A stretch of 64,000 nucleotides of DNA from Pagrus major (GCF_040436345.1 NC_133234.1:13284446-13348445); one strand, 5' to 3'. Positions 1 through 34,338 are shown, counted from the first letter of the stretch. Notes: a model not told the origin generated them from the letters alone. A program made the numbers and translations.

Positions 1-8896
<8,896 letters not shown>

Positions 8897-11711
8897 CCAC
8901 CGCCCACTAACTCACACATGCAGACTGTAGTCTAATGAACTGTCAGACCACTGGAAAACCAGGCAAGGGAGGGCGAGTGGTGTGTGTATTAGCTTGTCTT
9001 TTGTTGGATGAACACACACCTGAATGTAAAGCATAAACGGGCAGCGTTTACAGTCTGAGCTCCATTAATGCTGAAGTTTTCATCCGGCGAGTGCTCTCTC
9101 TCTCCCTTGCCAAGTGGATGTGCCATGTCAGGATGAAATGAGGGATGCGGGCCACACGGGGTGACCGGGACTTACTCACAAAACAATTTTTCACCCAGCT
9201 GGATCCAGTTCCAGACGACTTAAAAATCTGGACTTTTTTTTTGTTTTCTTTTTTTTTGGTACAAGCGCTGTCACCCCTGAGTTTCCTTGAGACGACCTGT
9301 GAAGTCAGGGTGGAGTGCCGTAACTACTGAGCCATTCGCCGGCCCACAACCTATGAGCCAATCACCCGCAGCAACCGGACACTTACCCCCTGTGTCGTCC
9401 GCGAGGACAGCTCACAAAGCAGGAGACGTCAGGGGTGGAGTTGATCTCACACAGCCCTCAGTATGGTACTTAATGAGCCAAACATGTAGTTTTACTCACA
9501 CGTTTCTTTTTTTTGTGTTTTATTTCAGGATACACACCGGTCTTACTCATTTTACACACGACCCTCATTGCCGTCTTGTCCATATTTGTGTTTTTGAGGT
9601 CGTAGGAAAAGCCATCATTCATACACAGTACTGTCTGTCCCCACTCTCCATCATCACTGCAGTGCTGTCTAGCGCTCTCTCTAGCTCAGGACCAAACCCA
9701 TTTTGTACAGTGAGCTTGTGTGTGTGGCAGGTGTAGCTGGAATAGCATCTTTCTGTCTCTGTGTTGTTCGTCCCTGACACATAATAGATTCCCCGCCCTC
9801 ATGTTTTGATAGACTAACATACAATTTTCGCTTTTTTTCTTACTTTAATTTTCACTCAGCCTCAGTTTGGGGTCTAAACGCTGGAGGCGAGTCATTACAT
9901 GACCGGCTTTGTAGTTTTCCCCTCAGGCACGCTGGCTTTTCTCAAGCAGTTTATATCTTAACACATAAATTCACACTTTGGGAGCAGCTCGGCCCTCTAG
10001 ACATTACATAAGGTGATTTAATGCTGTGTCTTGCGCTCAAAAATTTGTGTTTGATCTCTTATGTTTTTTTTGGTACTGAAGGTCAGTGAGTATTTGTCTA
10101 TTTTCCGCACGTCAACAGTTTGCCAGTGTGTTGATTTACACTTGAGCGTACCCCGGGAGTGCTAGAGGAGCTAGTGGCTGTTTGAACAGTCGGTTTGCCA
10201 TAGGGGAGCTCTTAAGAGGAGCTGCCTGAGTTTACTTTGGGAGGTCGGGGACCATTTTTGTTTGCTCGGGTGCAGCGCGAGCATCTGGGCCATCCCTCCC
10301 ACTAGAGTACACCGACAGCACATTAGCGACAGCACAGTGTCCTCGTGTAATAACAAATTACCGTTTTGTCAGACTGCATGCACACATAACAAGAGAGAGA
10401 AAGGGGCCTCTGGGACACGTGGTGACACAGAAAATAGTCGAGTTCCTCGCAGTTTGGGCTGCGCTGGGTTGCCTACAGCTGTTTTTACGTAGGTGCTCTT
10501 TCAGGGCCCCACCCGCTTCCGATCTCTCCCGTGTCAAAGCCATTACGCCTGTTTCGTTAAGGATGTTTGGGTCCTCGACCATGGCAGCATAGATGTTTTA
10601 TCAGAGAGAGGGGGAAGTGTAACGCGGTACTACAGTTACAGGAAGGAGCGGGAGATTGTTTGTCGAGTCAGAGTTGATGTCTTACTTTTATGTGGTGAAA
10701 AGGGGAAAAACTTGAAAGCTGATGAGCAAAATGCCGGGATAAAAATGCGATTTTTTTTTTTTATGTTCAGAGTCCAAACATTAAAGATTCAGTTGAGGAC
10801 TCATTGAGCTCAGCGACTTTGAGTTAAACAAGTGCTGAACCTCACGAGCATCGTCCCTTCTTGTGTTGGCATTGTCAGCGCTGATGGTAAATGGCAGCAC
10901 CGTGTCCCGAATGCTTGCGGCGAATGCTTGCAGTCTTACTTCCTCCACCAGCTCTGGTGGGCTGTCCTTCACGACGAGAAAAACTACTACAGCAGCGTAA
11001 ACGTTTCCGTGAGGAAACCTGAACCTGAAGTAACTGTAAATATGCTCTCCAAAGAAACCTAATGACCACTTTTACAGATGTCTGTCTGCCCTGTGTGAGT
11101 GTGTGCGTGCTCGCAGCCAAAGCAGCTGTGAAGTGTGTAATTTATTTGTTGTTAGAAGTGATTTGCAGGCCTGTTGTCTGATGAATATATTAATACTGAA
11201 CTGATGAATGACAGATAAAGGAATGTGATGATTTACGGCTTTACTTGGAGCCCGGAGGGATTAGCTTGACGAGAACTGAACCTGCACTGAAACACCTGCA
11301 ATGACGAGGCACCTCAAAATTCAGTGTCACCGCTGGATCACTTTACATTTACATGAGATTTTTTTTTTTTTTGTTTTATACTATGTTTGGGTTTTCTTTT
11401 TTGTCATAATTGTCATTTTTGGCTCTGTGCTGGTGTCCTATGAACCTACTCCTCTTCTGTGAAGTTGTGGTGGTGACTCTTCTGCGCGTCACAGGCGCCC
11501 CCTGCTGTCGAAAGAGAAAAGCTGGTCGTTCACAGACTCCAGCAGACAAAAAACGCCTTTTCTCTCCTCTCCTTTGTCTGGTTCCCTCCTTGTAAATTGT
11601 ACAGACTTGCAATCTTAAGCCACACAAAAGATAACAAAAAAATGAGGGAAAAAAATTAACTGACCCTTTTAAACTTGTAAAGAAAAAATGAAAGTATGAT
11701 AGAAACAAAAA

Positions 11712-11717
11712 AATAAA
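11712..11717 (+). promoter_or_regulatory. capn15: Candidate capn15 polyadenylation signal AATAAA
   Basis: An AATAAA lies 2.8 kb after the capn15 stop in an A-rich stretch, the clearest such signal I noticed downstream. It would imply a long 3' UTR. Other AATAAA strings occur nearby (for example near 11848), so the true cleavage site is uncertain. Confidence 0.3.
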
Positions 11718-13789
11718 CCTAATGCTGAAAAAAATGGAACTCTGATGAATGTGATATATATTTTATTGATCTTTTCTGGGGGGGGGATATGAGTATATGT
11801 GTACAAACATATGTATGTTTAATTTTCAATCTCAGGTTCCGATGGACCAAATAAATTTTTTTAAATTAAAACGCAGCATTTGTCATTATTACAAACTAAG
11901 GGTGCACAGATTGTTAAATTGTGGGCCGATACTGATGCTTTTCTTTGTTTGTTTTCTGTATTTGTTGTCATTTATTTATTCTTTTGTGATAAAATACTTG
12001 TAGACCGCTTTTCAACATTAGTAAGTGTGAAACCTTCACGCCCTGTTTCTGGTGACCAAAAACTGGGCGTGTTTAAAGGGACAAAAAAGGGCGTTTTCAA
12101 GGAGCCATCTCCAGCTGTGTTTGTGGGTGCCGAGCAAAGCACAGCATTGTTTCAACAAACAGTTGAAAATTGGTTTGCAGCAAATAAAGTTTCATCATAT
12201 CCTTGGTTCACAGAGACGTACTTTGCCAACCTCCACTCTGGTGACTGGGTTGCAGCAGCAGCAGTGCCAGGCCTGTCACTCCATGTGCCAGTAGCTCATG
12301 AATGTGTCGCTGCAAAGTGGAAAAACACAGTGTGATGAAAGGATAATGTATCTACATATCCAAGATGTTTTTTCACTTACACATACACTTGTTTACTGCT
12401 CTGTTATTGACTCCAAAAATCCACTTTCTGATGTGTTTATCATCGATCCCTCTCTGCTCTTCATTTCCCGGCCTGTGAAGTGCCTCCTCTCATCTCTGAA
12501 CCCCCTCGTCCCGGCTGACTCGGTGTGTTTTTGCAGAATGTATCTCTCTGGTACCTCAGAGTTGTGTTTCTGTGTGCATGTTGGTGTATCCACTCCCTGT
12601 CGGAGTCTCCACCTCTTCTCCCAGACCTCCCCCCCTACTTTCACTCTTCACCCCACCCTTCTTTTTCTAAAAATGTCCTCTCTTCCTCGGCCCCCATCTT
12701 CCTCCTCCCCAACCCTCTTACTCCCACAGTCCCACTCAGTTGTCTCCCCTTAACCTCCGTGGTGGTCAGTCTTGCTGACCCCAGCAGAGTCGAGGCGCAA
12801 CAGCGTGGTGACAGCTGTCACGAGGAGCTGTCAATCACTTTCTTCTATCCTGCACTGACAACCAAGAAGAAACAAAGGCTCTTCGTTCATCTGGATCCAA
12901 AGGTATGACGACTCAAATGTCTGTCCGTGTCTTGGCGTCGTGAAATAATCCGAGCCGCCTTCGTTATAGTCCGTGCATGGCAGGACAAGGTGAAAATGTG
13001 ATAATGCTGTGGCCAGATAGTGAGTGATAGGACACTGCATGCTTAAAACTTCACAGTGTCACGGTCAGATATGCGAGGAGAGAAAAGCAGAAGACCTGCC
13101 CTCTCGTGGGAAATCTGTTCATTTCAAACCCCATTCCTCCCTGCTGCTGTGTAGATATGAAGGAACTAATTAGATATAGGCCTTTCAATTTTGTCTGCAC
13201 ATGATAAGGCTAAATAAAACATTCCCCAGCAACGCTTAGTATGAAATTGAAAAGATACTGAGTTCCTTGAAGTAGAGGAAAAGTTGTTTTCATGTCAGAC
13301 TGGAATGAACAGCATTGTGGGCATAAAAGAGTGTCTCACCGCCGTAAAGAATTTATTGCCGGGGGTTTTATTGCTGCAAGCTGTGTGGACTTTTCAAGGC
13401 CAGGTTAAGTCGTGTTGTACTTTAGAGACAATCATCAGGAAATGTACATTTCAGACACTCAGTGATAAGGTTGAATGTAGCATACTTCAGACACACATGA
13501 TGTTATTTTAAATTTGTATTGACTTTGTGAAAAGTACATGGAAGTACGAAATTTGTACTCGCATGTGTCACACTCACTGATTGACCTGAAAACCAAACAA
13601 GATTTTCTTTATGTGAGCCCAAAATGTCTGATTGCAGTGAAAAAGGATAAATTCCTGCACAAACATTACACCTCTGCATTGATAGATTTATTAAAGAAGA
13701 CTAATTTTCAGCTTCATACTCTCATTTTATGTTACTTCTAGAATAGCTTTACATGCTTGAATGCTCAAAAAACACATCAGTTTTCTCAT

Positions 13790-13950
13790 ACTGTCCAGTG
13801 CTGCAGCACTGTATTCCCCCTCTGTCTGAAACACACTGTTTTAGCTCCTGTCTCTTTAAGCCCCGCCCTCATGAACACCCAGCCTGCTCTGATTGGTCAG
13901 CTCACACACGCCTGAGCCAGCGCCGCTAACAACAACAGAGCAGCAGTGCT
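13790..13950 (+). repeat. Dispersed repeat with GC-box and CCAAT-like motifs
   Basis: The stretch agctcctgtctctttaagcc, then a GC box and gattggtcag, is of a type I recall as widely dispersed in teleost genomes, related to the elements at 58.8 and 60.6 kb. The promoter-like motifs are therefore not evidence for an mss51 promoter. Confidence 0.4.
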
Positions 13951-14859
13951 AAATCTATTCTTACATGCCAAACTAGCCGCTAGGCAAAAAATATGCAAAT
14001 ATGTGGTACTACTGACGATGCGTTTGAGGGGCAGTGTTTTCTGTCAGAGAGAGGAGCTTCTGTTGTTACAGACTTGGGGCTTTTTAACCTTCAGGATCTT
14101 TGACACGCACAAAAGATCTCATCTCATCTTCCATGTTGCATTTTAACCAGCTGAGGATGCAGTCTCAACTACTGCAACCTTTAAAATGTCTGTTTGTCAA
14201 ACAAACGATAACAACAGAAAGGAGCCCAGAGGAGACGTTCATGATTTCAAACAGCTGATTTATGGATGTTAGCCTGCAATAAAATCTAAAGAAAGACTGA
14301 GCGAGGCATGTGAGCTGCTGGTGTGTGTGGCGCCACCACCAGATGATCACATTTCCCCCCCAATGTGAGGCTACATAAATAAATCATGCGACATGCAAGT
14401 GTCCTCAAGGCCTCATGCAGAGACACGGTGACGCAGCCCTAAGAACATGCCTAATGAATCCTCCGCCTGTCGGAGATATGTGCCGATCCTCCTTGCCATG
14501 AGAGTTTCTGTCATCGGAGTGTGTGTGCACTACTCACATCCCACTGACTGTGCTTTAAATCAGTCGGTAAGCATATGGCGCACGGAGATAGACTAACGGA
14601 TATGGACAGTGAAATAAGATCCAGGTGCAGTTTAAGTGACAGATTCTTGAGTTTAGCGGCTTATCACAGCGATACACCACCTTTCTCTCTAAGTGCCCCC
14701 GCGGCCCTGCCACATGTCAGATGAATTTACCCCTTCACTGACACCACCCGTCACGTTCACGTGTGCTCATCGGAGTTGATTTCAAAATGGATGTCGTAAC
14801 TGTGTCGCACAGCTGATCTGTGAATGCTTCAGGTTCAGTGCGGTCAAGTTTGCATTCAG

Positions 14860-15560
14860 TCTACCAGTCGGACAGCCATTTATCCAACTGTTTCTGATAC
14901 TTTCCGCAGTCTATTTCAAATATTTATCCATTACATTTATTTACCTGAACAATTTATCCATGAACCTACTTTTATTTTTTCATTTTAAACTTTTCCTTAA
15001 CTGTTTGTCCATTACTTTTAGATAATGTCAACCATTTATCAATTACTTTTAGCTATCTATTTAACCATTCAAGCATAAATGGTTTAAACAAGTAGCCTAA
15101 GTAGATAATTAGCCAACGTTACCATTTAGTCGTTGTGTTTAGCTAACGTTTCAACTGTTTCAGATACTTTCAGCTTTTCAACATTTAAAACTTTTAGCTA
15201 TTTTTCAACTGTTTGTCCACTACTTTGAGCTAATGTAATTTCTATTAATCATTTAGAAATTGTATAACTATAAATAAAGTATGAAGATAATTAGTTAGCT
15301 AACGTTAGCATTTAGTTGTGAAGTTTAGCTAACTTTCCAACTGTTTCTGATACTTTTAGCTATCTATTTCAGCTAGCCTGTTAATCCATTACTTTGAGAT
15401 AACAATGTTAACCATTTACTAATTACTTTTAGCAAACTATTTGACCGTTTAATCATTGCTTTTCAAAGTGATCGATAAATGGTTGGAATACAGTAAGTGG
15501 ATAGCCTAATTAGCTGCCATTTTAGCCAGTTTTAGCTAACTTTTTCAACCATTTCCCCTG
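14860..15560 (+). repeat. Degenerate tandem repeat, about 190-200 base unit
   Basis: Near-copies of agataattag, then catttagt and tttagctaac, occur near 15100, 15290 and 15500, each followed by caactgtttc or a close variant; a more eroded copy may precede them. It lies left of mss51. Confidence 0.55.
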
Positions 15561-16082
15561 TTATCTATAGACTTCACTGCTTGCTTGCGAGCTATGTATC
15601 ATTCAGGCGTTTCAGCTGACTCAGTAAATGGATATATGCACACAAATTAATGAGCCTTTTTTTCAATCTTTTAAAGTACTTTGTCACTGCAGAAGTACCC
15701 GCTTGGCGTACAAGTACCCCTGGTTGAGAATCACTGGCTTATGAGACACCAAAACACTACGTAGTGTTTAATAATACAGCCATTACTTCAGCTTGTGTTG
15801 TCACTCATATGATGTAAACTATAAAAATGGCAATTGTGTTACAAGGCATCTTCGAGGAATTTGATTGGCTAACGCAGCGCTTTACCAGATGACGTTGAGT
15901 GACACTCTCGTAATAGTTGAGCTGGGTTCAACTTTTCTCGTTTTAAGATGCTCTTTAAATAACTGTCCATCATTTCAAATGTGCCGAACACTGAGTGATA
16001 GATGTTCAGTACAGTCTAATATAACATCGAAGGTTCATGCTAATGCTTCATTCCTCTCTTAGTGGAAACTGAAGGCCACATC

Positions 16083-24000
<7,918 letters not shown>

Positions 24001-24477
24001 GGAAAAGCCTGTTTTTATTGTGCTCCACTTTAAAAATAGGATTCCCTGAGGTCTTCTGAGGGCTTCCCACAGCCTTTTAGAGATGGATGTTGCTTAGCTG
24101 TGCTGCCACTCAGCTTGAATGGATGCAGAAGCCCACACTGTAATGGTGTGCTGAACACCGTCCTATAAATCCTGATATTATTAATTAATGAAAAAGATGA
24201 TAGATGTCTCTCAAAGCTCATTATTGAAGATGATAGCACCAGAGGGCATCAGCGGGGCACAAAGGTTCGCACTGTCGGTGCCCTGAGGTGGCGTGTTTGA
24301 TTGATATAAAGGATCGTGAGTGTTCATACGTAATGAGACCAAAATTGGTTCGGTCATCATTTGACGGTTCCCTGTAAATTGCTCTGTGGCTCGATCTATT
24401 CCCAAATCTCACAATATACCTGCATTAAATCAGATCATGGGCATACTTATGTCACAAATGGTCTAAAATTACACCTC

Positions 24478-24568
24478 AATAAAGGATACGGTGCCTGGAT
24501 TTCATTCTGTTGCTCATTCGTAGCTGTTGCAGGACTGTGATATGGTGAGACCGAGTACCGAGAATAAA
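24478..24568 (+). promoter_or_regulatory. mss51: Candidate polyadenylation signals of mss51 copy A
   Basis: AATAAA occurs at 24478-24483 and again at 24563-24568, about 0.5 kb after the stop codon, which is a plausible 3' UTR length. Which one is used cannot be told. Confidence 0.4.
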
Positions 24569-26589
24569 AGGGCAACATTAAATAACAATAAAAGCGTCTA
24601 AAGTAAAATGATTGGAAATGAATAGAGTAAATGAATAAATGAAAGCATCTGAAGGCAAAGAAGAAAATTCCAACTACCTACATTTATTTTTTGTACAAGC
24701 ATATATCAGCACATCATGCCGTGCTGAGCGGATGATGATATAATAGTTATTATGTGCTAAGCAGACATTCTCCCTAAGAAATCGTGCATTTTCTCTAACT
24801 CCTAACAATAAAATGGCCAAGAAGTCAAGCGGCATTTGTTTGACAGCTGTTTCCAGTTTGCTGATAGCAACAATACAAAGTAATCCAAAGAAACAGTGTG
24901 AGCCACAGGCGGAAAAATTGCCTTGAGATAAATCAATGCCTGTCTGACGCAGTCCCAACACGAGACAACAGTATAAGCTTCACCTATTCCAGGCCTATTG
25001 TAAGGGATTGCATTATATTGCGAGTCACGGGCAAATCACAAGATGTTGCCTCCGTAGCAGCTTTAAAAATGTGACTTCATGACGACAAAACGAGACCGAC
25101 TTTCTGCAAACATTTCAGATAAAGCTTTGTGGAGACTCGTCCATTCATAAAGAGGAGTGATTCATCCTCTGTAGTCAAGTGATGAGGCACACAGAACAAT
25201 TAGAGAAAATGCTTAAGTAGCTCATTCATACTAATCAGTCTTATCATAACGATCCCCTCGTGGACAATGAATCACTTCCAACTGAATAAAAAAAAAACAA
25301 TGTCTCAGTCAGAATTGTATGAACCTAAATGAAGGGGGTCAATGTGATAATCCTGCTGACACCCTGTGACGATGGAAAAAAGTGACTCGCCTGTTGGATT
25401 AATGTTAAAATGAGTGTCTTGTTATTGTCGGTGTAACAGCCTTTACAGTGTGACACTGACCTCTAGTGGGTGAAAGTGGTTAAAGCACACAGACACAATA
25501 GTTGAATCTGTGACGGTTGGTCTTGTGGTGCTCTCCTGCTTTGAAAGCTACCCCCGGATCTGTCGTGTCACGGTGCCTCCATGTTTAATGAAATGCAGCA
25601 GAAGTGCCCTCTTGGATGCCCCTATGATGAAAATGTGATAAAGTGCCCTTCCAGTGGAGAAAACACACCACATGTTACCCTTATGTGCTACAAAAACAGT
25701 TGGCATCCTTGAGGCTTTGGGCTAAAAGCATTGCTGGAGCCCTCTTAGCTCCGAGCAGGGAAAGCTAATATCTTTATTGGTCACATACAATCACACTGAG
25801 TACAAAGTAGTAAAACGTATTCTCTGCATTTAATCCATCCCTGATGCCAATCCTGGCACATTTCAAAGTGCGGTAACCCCGACCAAGCACGTCACTTTTG
25901 TTGGAAAGCGGTGAGGACGTGACGGCTCAGATGAAAGAAATGTTTTGAATAGTCCTCAACATAAGTGATGTTAGGCCAAGTGAGGTCCGAGGTCAAAAAG
26001 CTCTTATGTGACTCTAAATAGTTAAATAGTATAGGTCCATGTTTTGTGTAGTCGTGACATCACATGACAGTTTGAATCTTGTTTTGAGCCAGTGAATGCA
26101 TTATGTCTTTCTGTGCGTCGGAGCACTTCTCATTTCCTTTTTTTTTTTGTCACCCCTGCCCCTCAGAAAGCCTGACTCTGCCACTGTGTGCAGATCTTGG
26201 CATGTCAGGAATAGTCTGGAGCTCAGGGTTGGGTAATAACAGATTATATGTGATTGCGGTTACATAATCACATTACCAAAAATAACTACAGCCCACAAAA
26301 AATATGTAGTGAGACTCTAGTTACATTGTCGAGGATGACTTGATTACATTCTCGATAACATCTTTAAGATATAGCGTTTGTTTAAAAATGTGCATCTCAC
26401 ATGTTGTTGAATACACACAGCAGTACACCGCTAGTTTGTGGCAGCAGGCCTGCTGTTTGTCAGGGTCATTTAATTAATGCTGAATATACAAAGTGTATTT
26501 TATGTGTACTGATCAAAACCATTATAAAAATAAACCATAACACAGTGTGAAGAATCTACAGTTTTGACATTATGACGTCTGTTGTGTTG

Positions 26590-26838
26590 CAGAGATGACT
26601 TCTGAAGTTAGCATGCTACCAGGTAGCCCCGTCCTGGTCCATAGCTCCTATGCTAGCGGTGTGAACACCAACACTTCCGTGGTGCCCCAGGCTTGCAGTC
26701 TGGCCCGCTAGTTGCACGGCTAACTGAGCTAACCAGTTAATTGCCACTACAGTTAGCAGCAGTTGGTGGTAACTCCGGTGATATGTCTCCCCCCCAGTTT
26801 GACAGGTGGCCAATTCTCACATATTGTACCTTTAAAGA
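26590..26838 (-). mobile_element. MITE family 2 relative between the MSS51 copies
   Basis: Read on the minus strand it has ctttaaaggtacaatatgtg at the end, then the gttagctcagttagccgtgc and ccaacacttccgtg motifs of the family in reverse order. It is truncated on one side. Confidence 0.6.
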
Positions 26839-27141
26839 GAAAAATAATATTTACGGAGCTCAAATTTTTGTGGCTTCATCCATTTTTTTTTTTGTATAAG
26901 GTGCCATATGTTCAATGTTTGATGTTGAACTGAAAGTAAATACAATTCCAGGAAATTTGTATTCAGTAGCCGACTGCATTTGAAAGTAATCTGACCCCGC
27001 TCTGCTGGAGTTTTCTGGAAGGAACAGCACAGGTGCTATATCTGGCACCAGCAGCCCCCAGCAGGCCGCTCACGCTACAAACCACACAGAGGAGCAGCAG
27101 GGGAAGAGACAGTGAACTGCGCCACTGACACTCATTTACAA

Positions 27142-31341
<4,200 letters not shown>

Positions 31342-31599
31342 AGGAGCTGATGTTAATTGATTTTTTTCATTGTTTTTGAATGCTTGTGTTTTCTTATAAC
31401 GCATCCATATTATAAGATTTTTAAAATATTTGACAAAAAGTGTGTAAATCAGTATGTATTATTTCTAAAAACTACTTTGGTATAACAGCTAGGAATGTTG
31501 CTATGACATTTGCATTCACTATCTCGCTTTCATGTAACGGTCAGAGTTGTGAGATTTGAATATTTGGTCTCTGAATTATTGTTGTGTTAGCAGAGAGGC

Positions 31600-31605
31600 A
31601 ATAAA
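31600..31605 (+). promoter_or_regulatory. Polyadenylation signal AATAAA of MSS51 copy B
   Basis: It lies about 260 bases after the stop codon. The next gene is convergent, with its own signal on the other strand at 31692-31697, so the two transcripts end within about 100 bases of each other. Confidence 0.6.
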
Positions 31606-31691
31606 GCTGTGTAGACATAGTCAAATGTCGATAATAAACACCTAGAAATGATTAAACAGACTGCATTGTCCTCTCTGGTTTAAACACAACA

Positions 31692-31697
31692 TTTATT
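31692..31697 (-). promoter_or_regulatory. Polyadenylation signal (AATAAA on the minus strand) of the first MYADM-like gene
   Basis: TTTATT on the plus strand sits about 255 bases beyond the stop codon of the minus-strand MYADM-like gene. It fits a tail-to-tail arrangement with MSS51 copy B. Confidence 0.5.
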
Positions 31698-31952
31698 CTC
31701 TTCGTTTTATAGACATAATTTCAAATCATACAAAATACACCTCCAGTCATTTTAATTTGTCAAGACATATCATACATAGTTATATGTGTTAAGTACTCTT
31801 TCTATCATCCATCAAAAGCCTGATATTTCACATGAATTTTCGTGACATACAGCTACTGTCCCTTAAATATCTTTGTCATTAAAATAATTAACTTCTAAGG
31901 AGGCAAAACCATACAATAAATCTGTGTTTCCTTAATCTTTATGTCTGCATTT

Positions 31953-32795
31953 CTAGCGAGACTTGAAGGATAAAACCAGGTCCACAATATATAAGATCAG
32001 ATTAACACTGGCTCCTATCACAACAGTATTAATGTCTGTAAAGGAACATTTGTTACAGATGTAAGGATTGTACTTGTAGCGTCTGTAACCAAACACGGCC
32101 CAAAGAATGACAGCGAGCAGGTACAACAGCACTGCCACAATGTTGACCACAAGCTCCATCAAACTCAGCCCGAATGGGACCAGACACTGCAGCAGTTTAA
32201 GCAGATTGAGAACTATGATGACCACAGTGAGCAGGAGGCAAACAGCAAACACAATGATGCTGCATATCATCCCCAAAGGGCGATAGAACCATTCAGCATT
32301 GACAAAGTGATCAGTGGCAGCAGTGAGGATGATACAACCCAGAAAGGCTTCTGACGAGCGGAGGCTTCCTCTCAGGCTGCACAGGTAGCCGCTTGGAAAC
32401 TTCTTTTTCTGCATCACAGCGTCAATCAGGAAGAAAACAGTGGCAACCAGGGAGATGATGAAACACAATATGCTGCTGATGCAGGTGAGGCAGACAAAAA
32501 CAGCTGCGAAGATGATGGTGGCTGAGGTGATCATCACGGCGCACAGGGTGGTCAGCCCACAGATCAGGCCGGCCCAGTCTGGGAGGAAGGCGGCCAGGAG
32601 GATGTGCCACATTTTGGCCTCCACCACGGTCACCACCACGGGCACGACGATGCAGAAAACCCAGACGAACTCACACCAGACGCCCCACGGACTCGTCATC
32701 CTGCCTCTGAAGATGACTATGATGAGAGCCAAAGTGGTGAAGATTATTTCCAAGAGGCGTAAAATGCCCTGACAGCCCTTGAATGGACCACACAT
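31953..32795 (-). CDS. Myeloid-associated differentiation marker-like protein (two MARVEL domains), copy 1
   Basis: A single open frame of 280 residues begins with ATG at 32795 and stops with TAG at 31953-31955. The protein is nearly all hydrophobic. About eight membrane segments form two four-helix MARVEL units, with an acidic or aromatic loop in each (TSPWGVWCEFVW in the first, HFVNAEWFYRP in the second) and a Cys-containing loop late (CNKCSF). This is the MYADM layout and length. MYADM proteins sit in cholesterol-rich plasma membrane and help organise rafts and Rac1 at the membrane. The single-exon CDS is typical of the family, which often forms arrays in fish. The next MYADM-like gene is 1.9 kb away on the same strand. 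The exact member cannot be assigned. Confidence 0.88.
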   Translation of the reverse strand: MCGPFKGCQGILRLLEIIFTTLALIIVIFRGRMTSPWGVWCEFVWVFCIVVPVVVTVVEAKMWHILLAAFLPDWAGLICGLTTLCAVMITSATIIFAAVFVCLTCISSILCFIISLVATVFFLIDAVMQKKKFPSGYLCSLRGSLRSSEAFLGCIILTAATDHFVNAEWFYRPLGMICSIIVFAVCLLLTVVIIVLNLLKLLQCLVPFGLSLMELVVNIVAVLLYLLAVILWAVFGYRRYKYNPYICNKCSFTDINTVVIGASVNLILYIVDLVLSFKSR

Positions 32796-32989
32796 GATGA
32801 GATCTTGATGTCAAAAATCAAGATGCAAAAATCTCTATATTTAAAGCCTCACTCTGCAGGATGAACTGCGCCTATGACCTCCTCTCTCCTTGTTCTACTC
32901 CTGTTTGAGCTCATATCGAGCATTATATGATGGGGAGGCACCGCTTATAGATTTCCCTTTATTCAAATTTCCCGATCCATCCTCTTCAA

Positions 32990-33166
32990 GTCGTACTCCC
33001 AATAAAAAGGGGCACCGGAGTAACTGCTAACTGCTGCTGACTGTACTCTGTTTATACATCCTGACTGTTGCTATTGTTAGCTTGTTAGCTCAGCTAGCCG
33101 TGCAGCTAACCGGACTACTGAAGGAACGTAGGCATGAGCAAATTCTTACATATTGCCCCTTTAAAG
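32990..33166 (+). mobile_element. Short MITE family 2 relative upstream of MYADM copy 1
   Basis: It contains gtaactgctaactgctgct, gttagctcagctagccgtgc and the end catattgcccctttaaag. The middle is deleted compared with 34332-34683. Confidence 0.6.
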
Positions 33167-33893
33167 ACAAGTTTTTTAAATTCATGTCTATATTTCTTTT
33201 ACCAAAAAATGTTTCTTCAGTATTCTGCAAGCAAAACATATTCAGAAACGTATACCACCAAATAAAATAGTCTCTTATGTGATTAAAATCAGTATATTTA
33301 AAAAATGTTCTGCATCCTTTTCTTCTTATCTTTCATCTCTGCTGCCTTTGTCTTCTCAGGATCTTCTGCACAAAATGTAATGAAGTGAACTGAAATTGAT
33401 TTCTTTCACCATAACCAGATTCATCATGAAAGTTTTACCTTGACATTTAATCACAAACTGACAATTACATATCAATCATTTCTTTATGACTTGTTCCAAC
33501 ATAAATAGGCACATATTTTTCCAGCCTTTCATCTAGGACTAAAAAAATGAGGTCACAAATGTGTCTTTATCAGAGCGTCACTTTATTCCTGCTGCACATC
33601 CATCACTGTCTGTGGCTGACAGATCCCAGCAAACAGAGGGGTGTTCATTCATGTGTAATCTCATTTTCAAACAGCCGTAATGCAACACATCTTACATCTA
33701 TTTATATTCATTGGCAGAGACATATATGCAGTTTGTATTTAATACCACAGCAACACATTAGGAAATACATAGAGCTTATTAGTCATTTTAGATACAGCAT
33801 ACATTAAAGCAAAAAATTTAAATGGAAAACATATAAAAGAGTAGAGACATGTTGAGTGTCAACCTTACAGTTTTTTTTATCTACAAGTACAAG

Positions 33894-34338
33894 TTTAAAG
33901 GCACAGTATGCAATTTCTGCCACTATGGGGTCAAAACAATAACAAAAGACAGAGCTTGATGATGTATGAAGTAGGGTGGGTTGTTGTCTTCATTGTTAAA
34001 CAACCAGCATTGCTGATAAAGATGAATAAATTTGCTCCATCATGAGCAAGCAATAAACAAAAGTAAACAATGGAGTGGCTAGCTAGCTTGCTAGTTTGCT
34101 GCCTTCCTTACTGATTATCCCATGTTTCCCTGGAGGTTATGACAACTGGAGGCTTTAAAGGCAATATGACGACACAGATAGGCGACCACATGTTGCATAA
34201 AATTATGGATTTCTCTGAACATTTTGGAAACATTTGGGATAATCTAGATACTCAACTCAACAAAATATACAGCCTAACATACATGTCTAGTCATTTTTAT
34301 ACATTTAATGCAGCAATGTAACATATTATGCCTTTAAA
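33894..34338. mobile_element. MITE with TTTAAAGGCAYARTATG ends, beyond MYADM copy 2
   Basis: The left end tttaaaggcacagtatgcaa and the right end acatattatgcctttaaa form an imperfect terminal inverted repeat. No coding capacity is seen. It shares its right border, cctttaaagg, with the next element. Confidence 0.65.

Larger units (their letters stand above)
8897..16062. other. capn15 3' UTR and intergenic DNA up to mss51; no gene recognised
   Basis: This 7.2 kb contains no exon I can assign. The left part is probably the capn15 3' UTR. The longest frames (9287-9736, 11880-12335, 12298-12753) have no recognisable domain, and one is C/T-rich low-complexity DNA. A dispersed repeat lies around 13.8-13.95 kb and a degenerate tandem repeat at 14.9-15.6 kb. 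A noncoding first exon of mss51 must lie somewhere in here, because the acceptor at 16061-16062 precedes its start codon. Confidence 0.5.
24001..27141. other. 3' UTR of mss51 copy A and spacer between the two MSS51 copies
   Basis: I see no gene in this 3.1 kb. It includes the 3' UTR of copy A, a repeat-like stretch around 25.75-25.9 kb and a MITE copy at 26.6-26.84 kb. I looked here for a first coding exon of copy B like that of copy A and did not find one. Confidence 0.5.

Noticed and set aside
11880-12335. Open frame of 151 residues downstream of capn15
   Set aside because: No recognisable domain, a hydrophobic low-complexity start, no splice context or homologue that I know. Treated as chance or repeat-derived.
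12298-12908. Overlapping frames of 127-151 residues
   Set aside because: The region is C/T-rich low-complexity sequence, which gives Ser/Pro-rich frames by composition alone.
13850-13920. GC box plus CCAAT-like motif as a possible mss51 promoter
   Set aside because: The motifs sit inside a repeat type dispersed in fish genomes, so they do not support a promoter here.
32422-32772. Other frames across MYADM-like copy 1
   Set aside because: Overlap the 280-residue membrane protein frame, which has a clear two-MARVEL layout.
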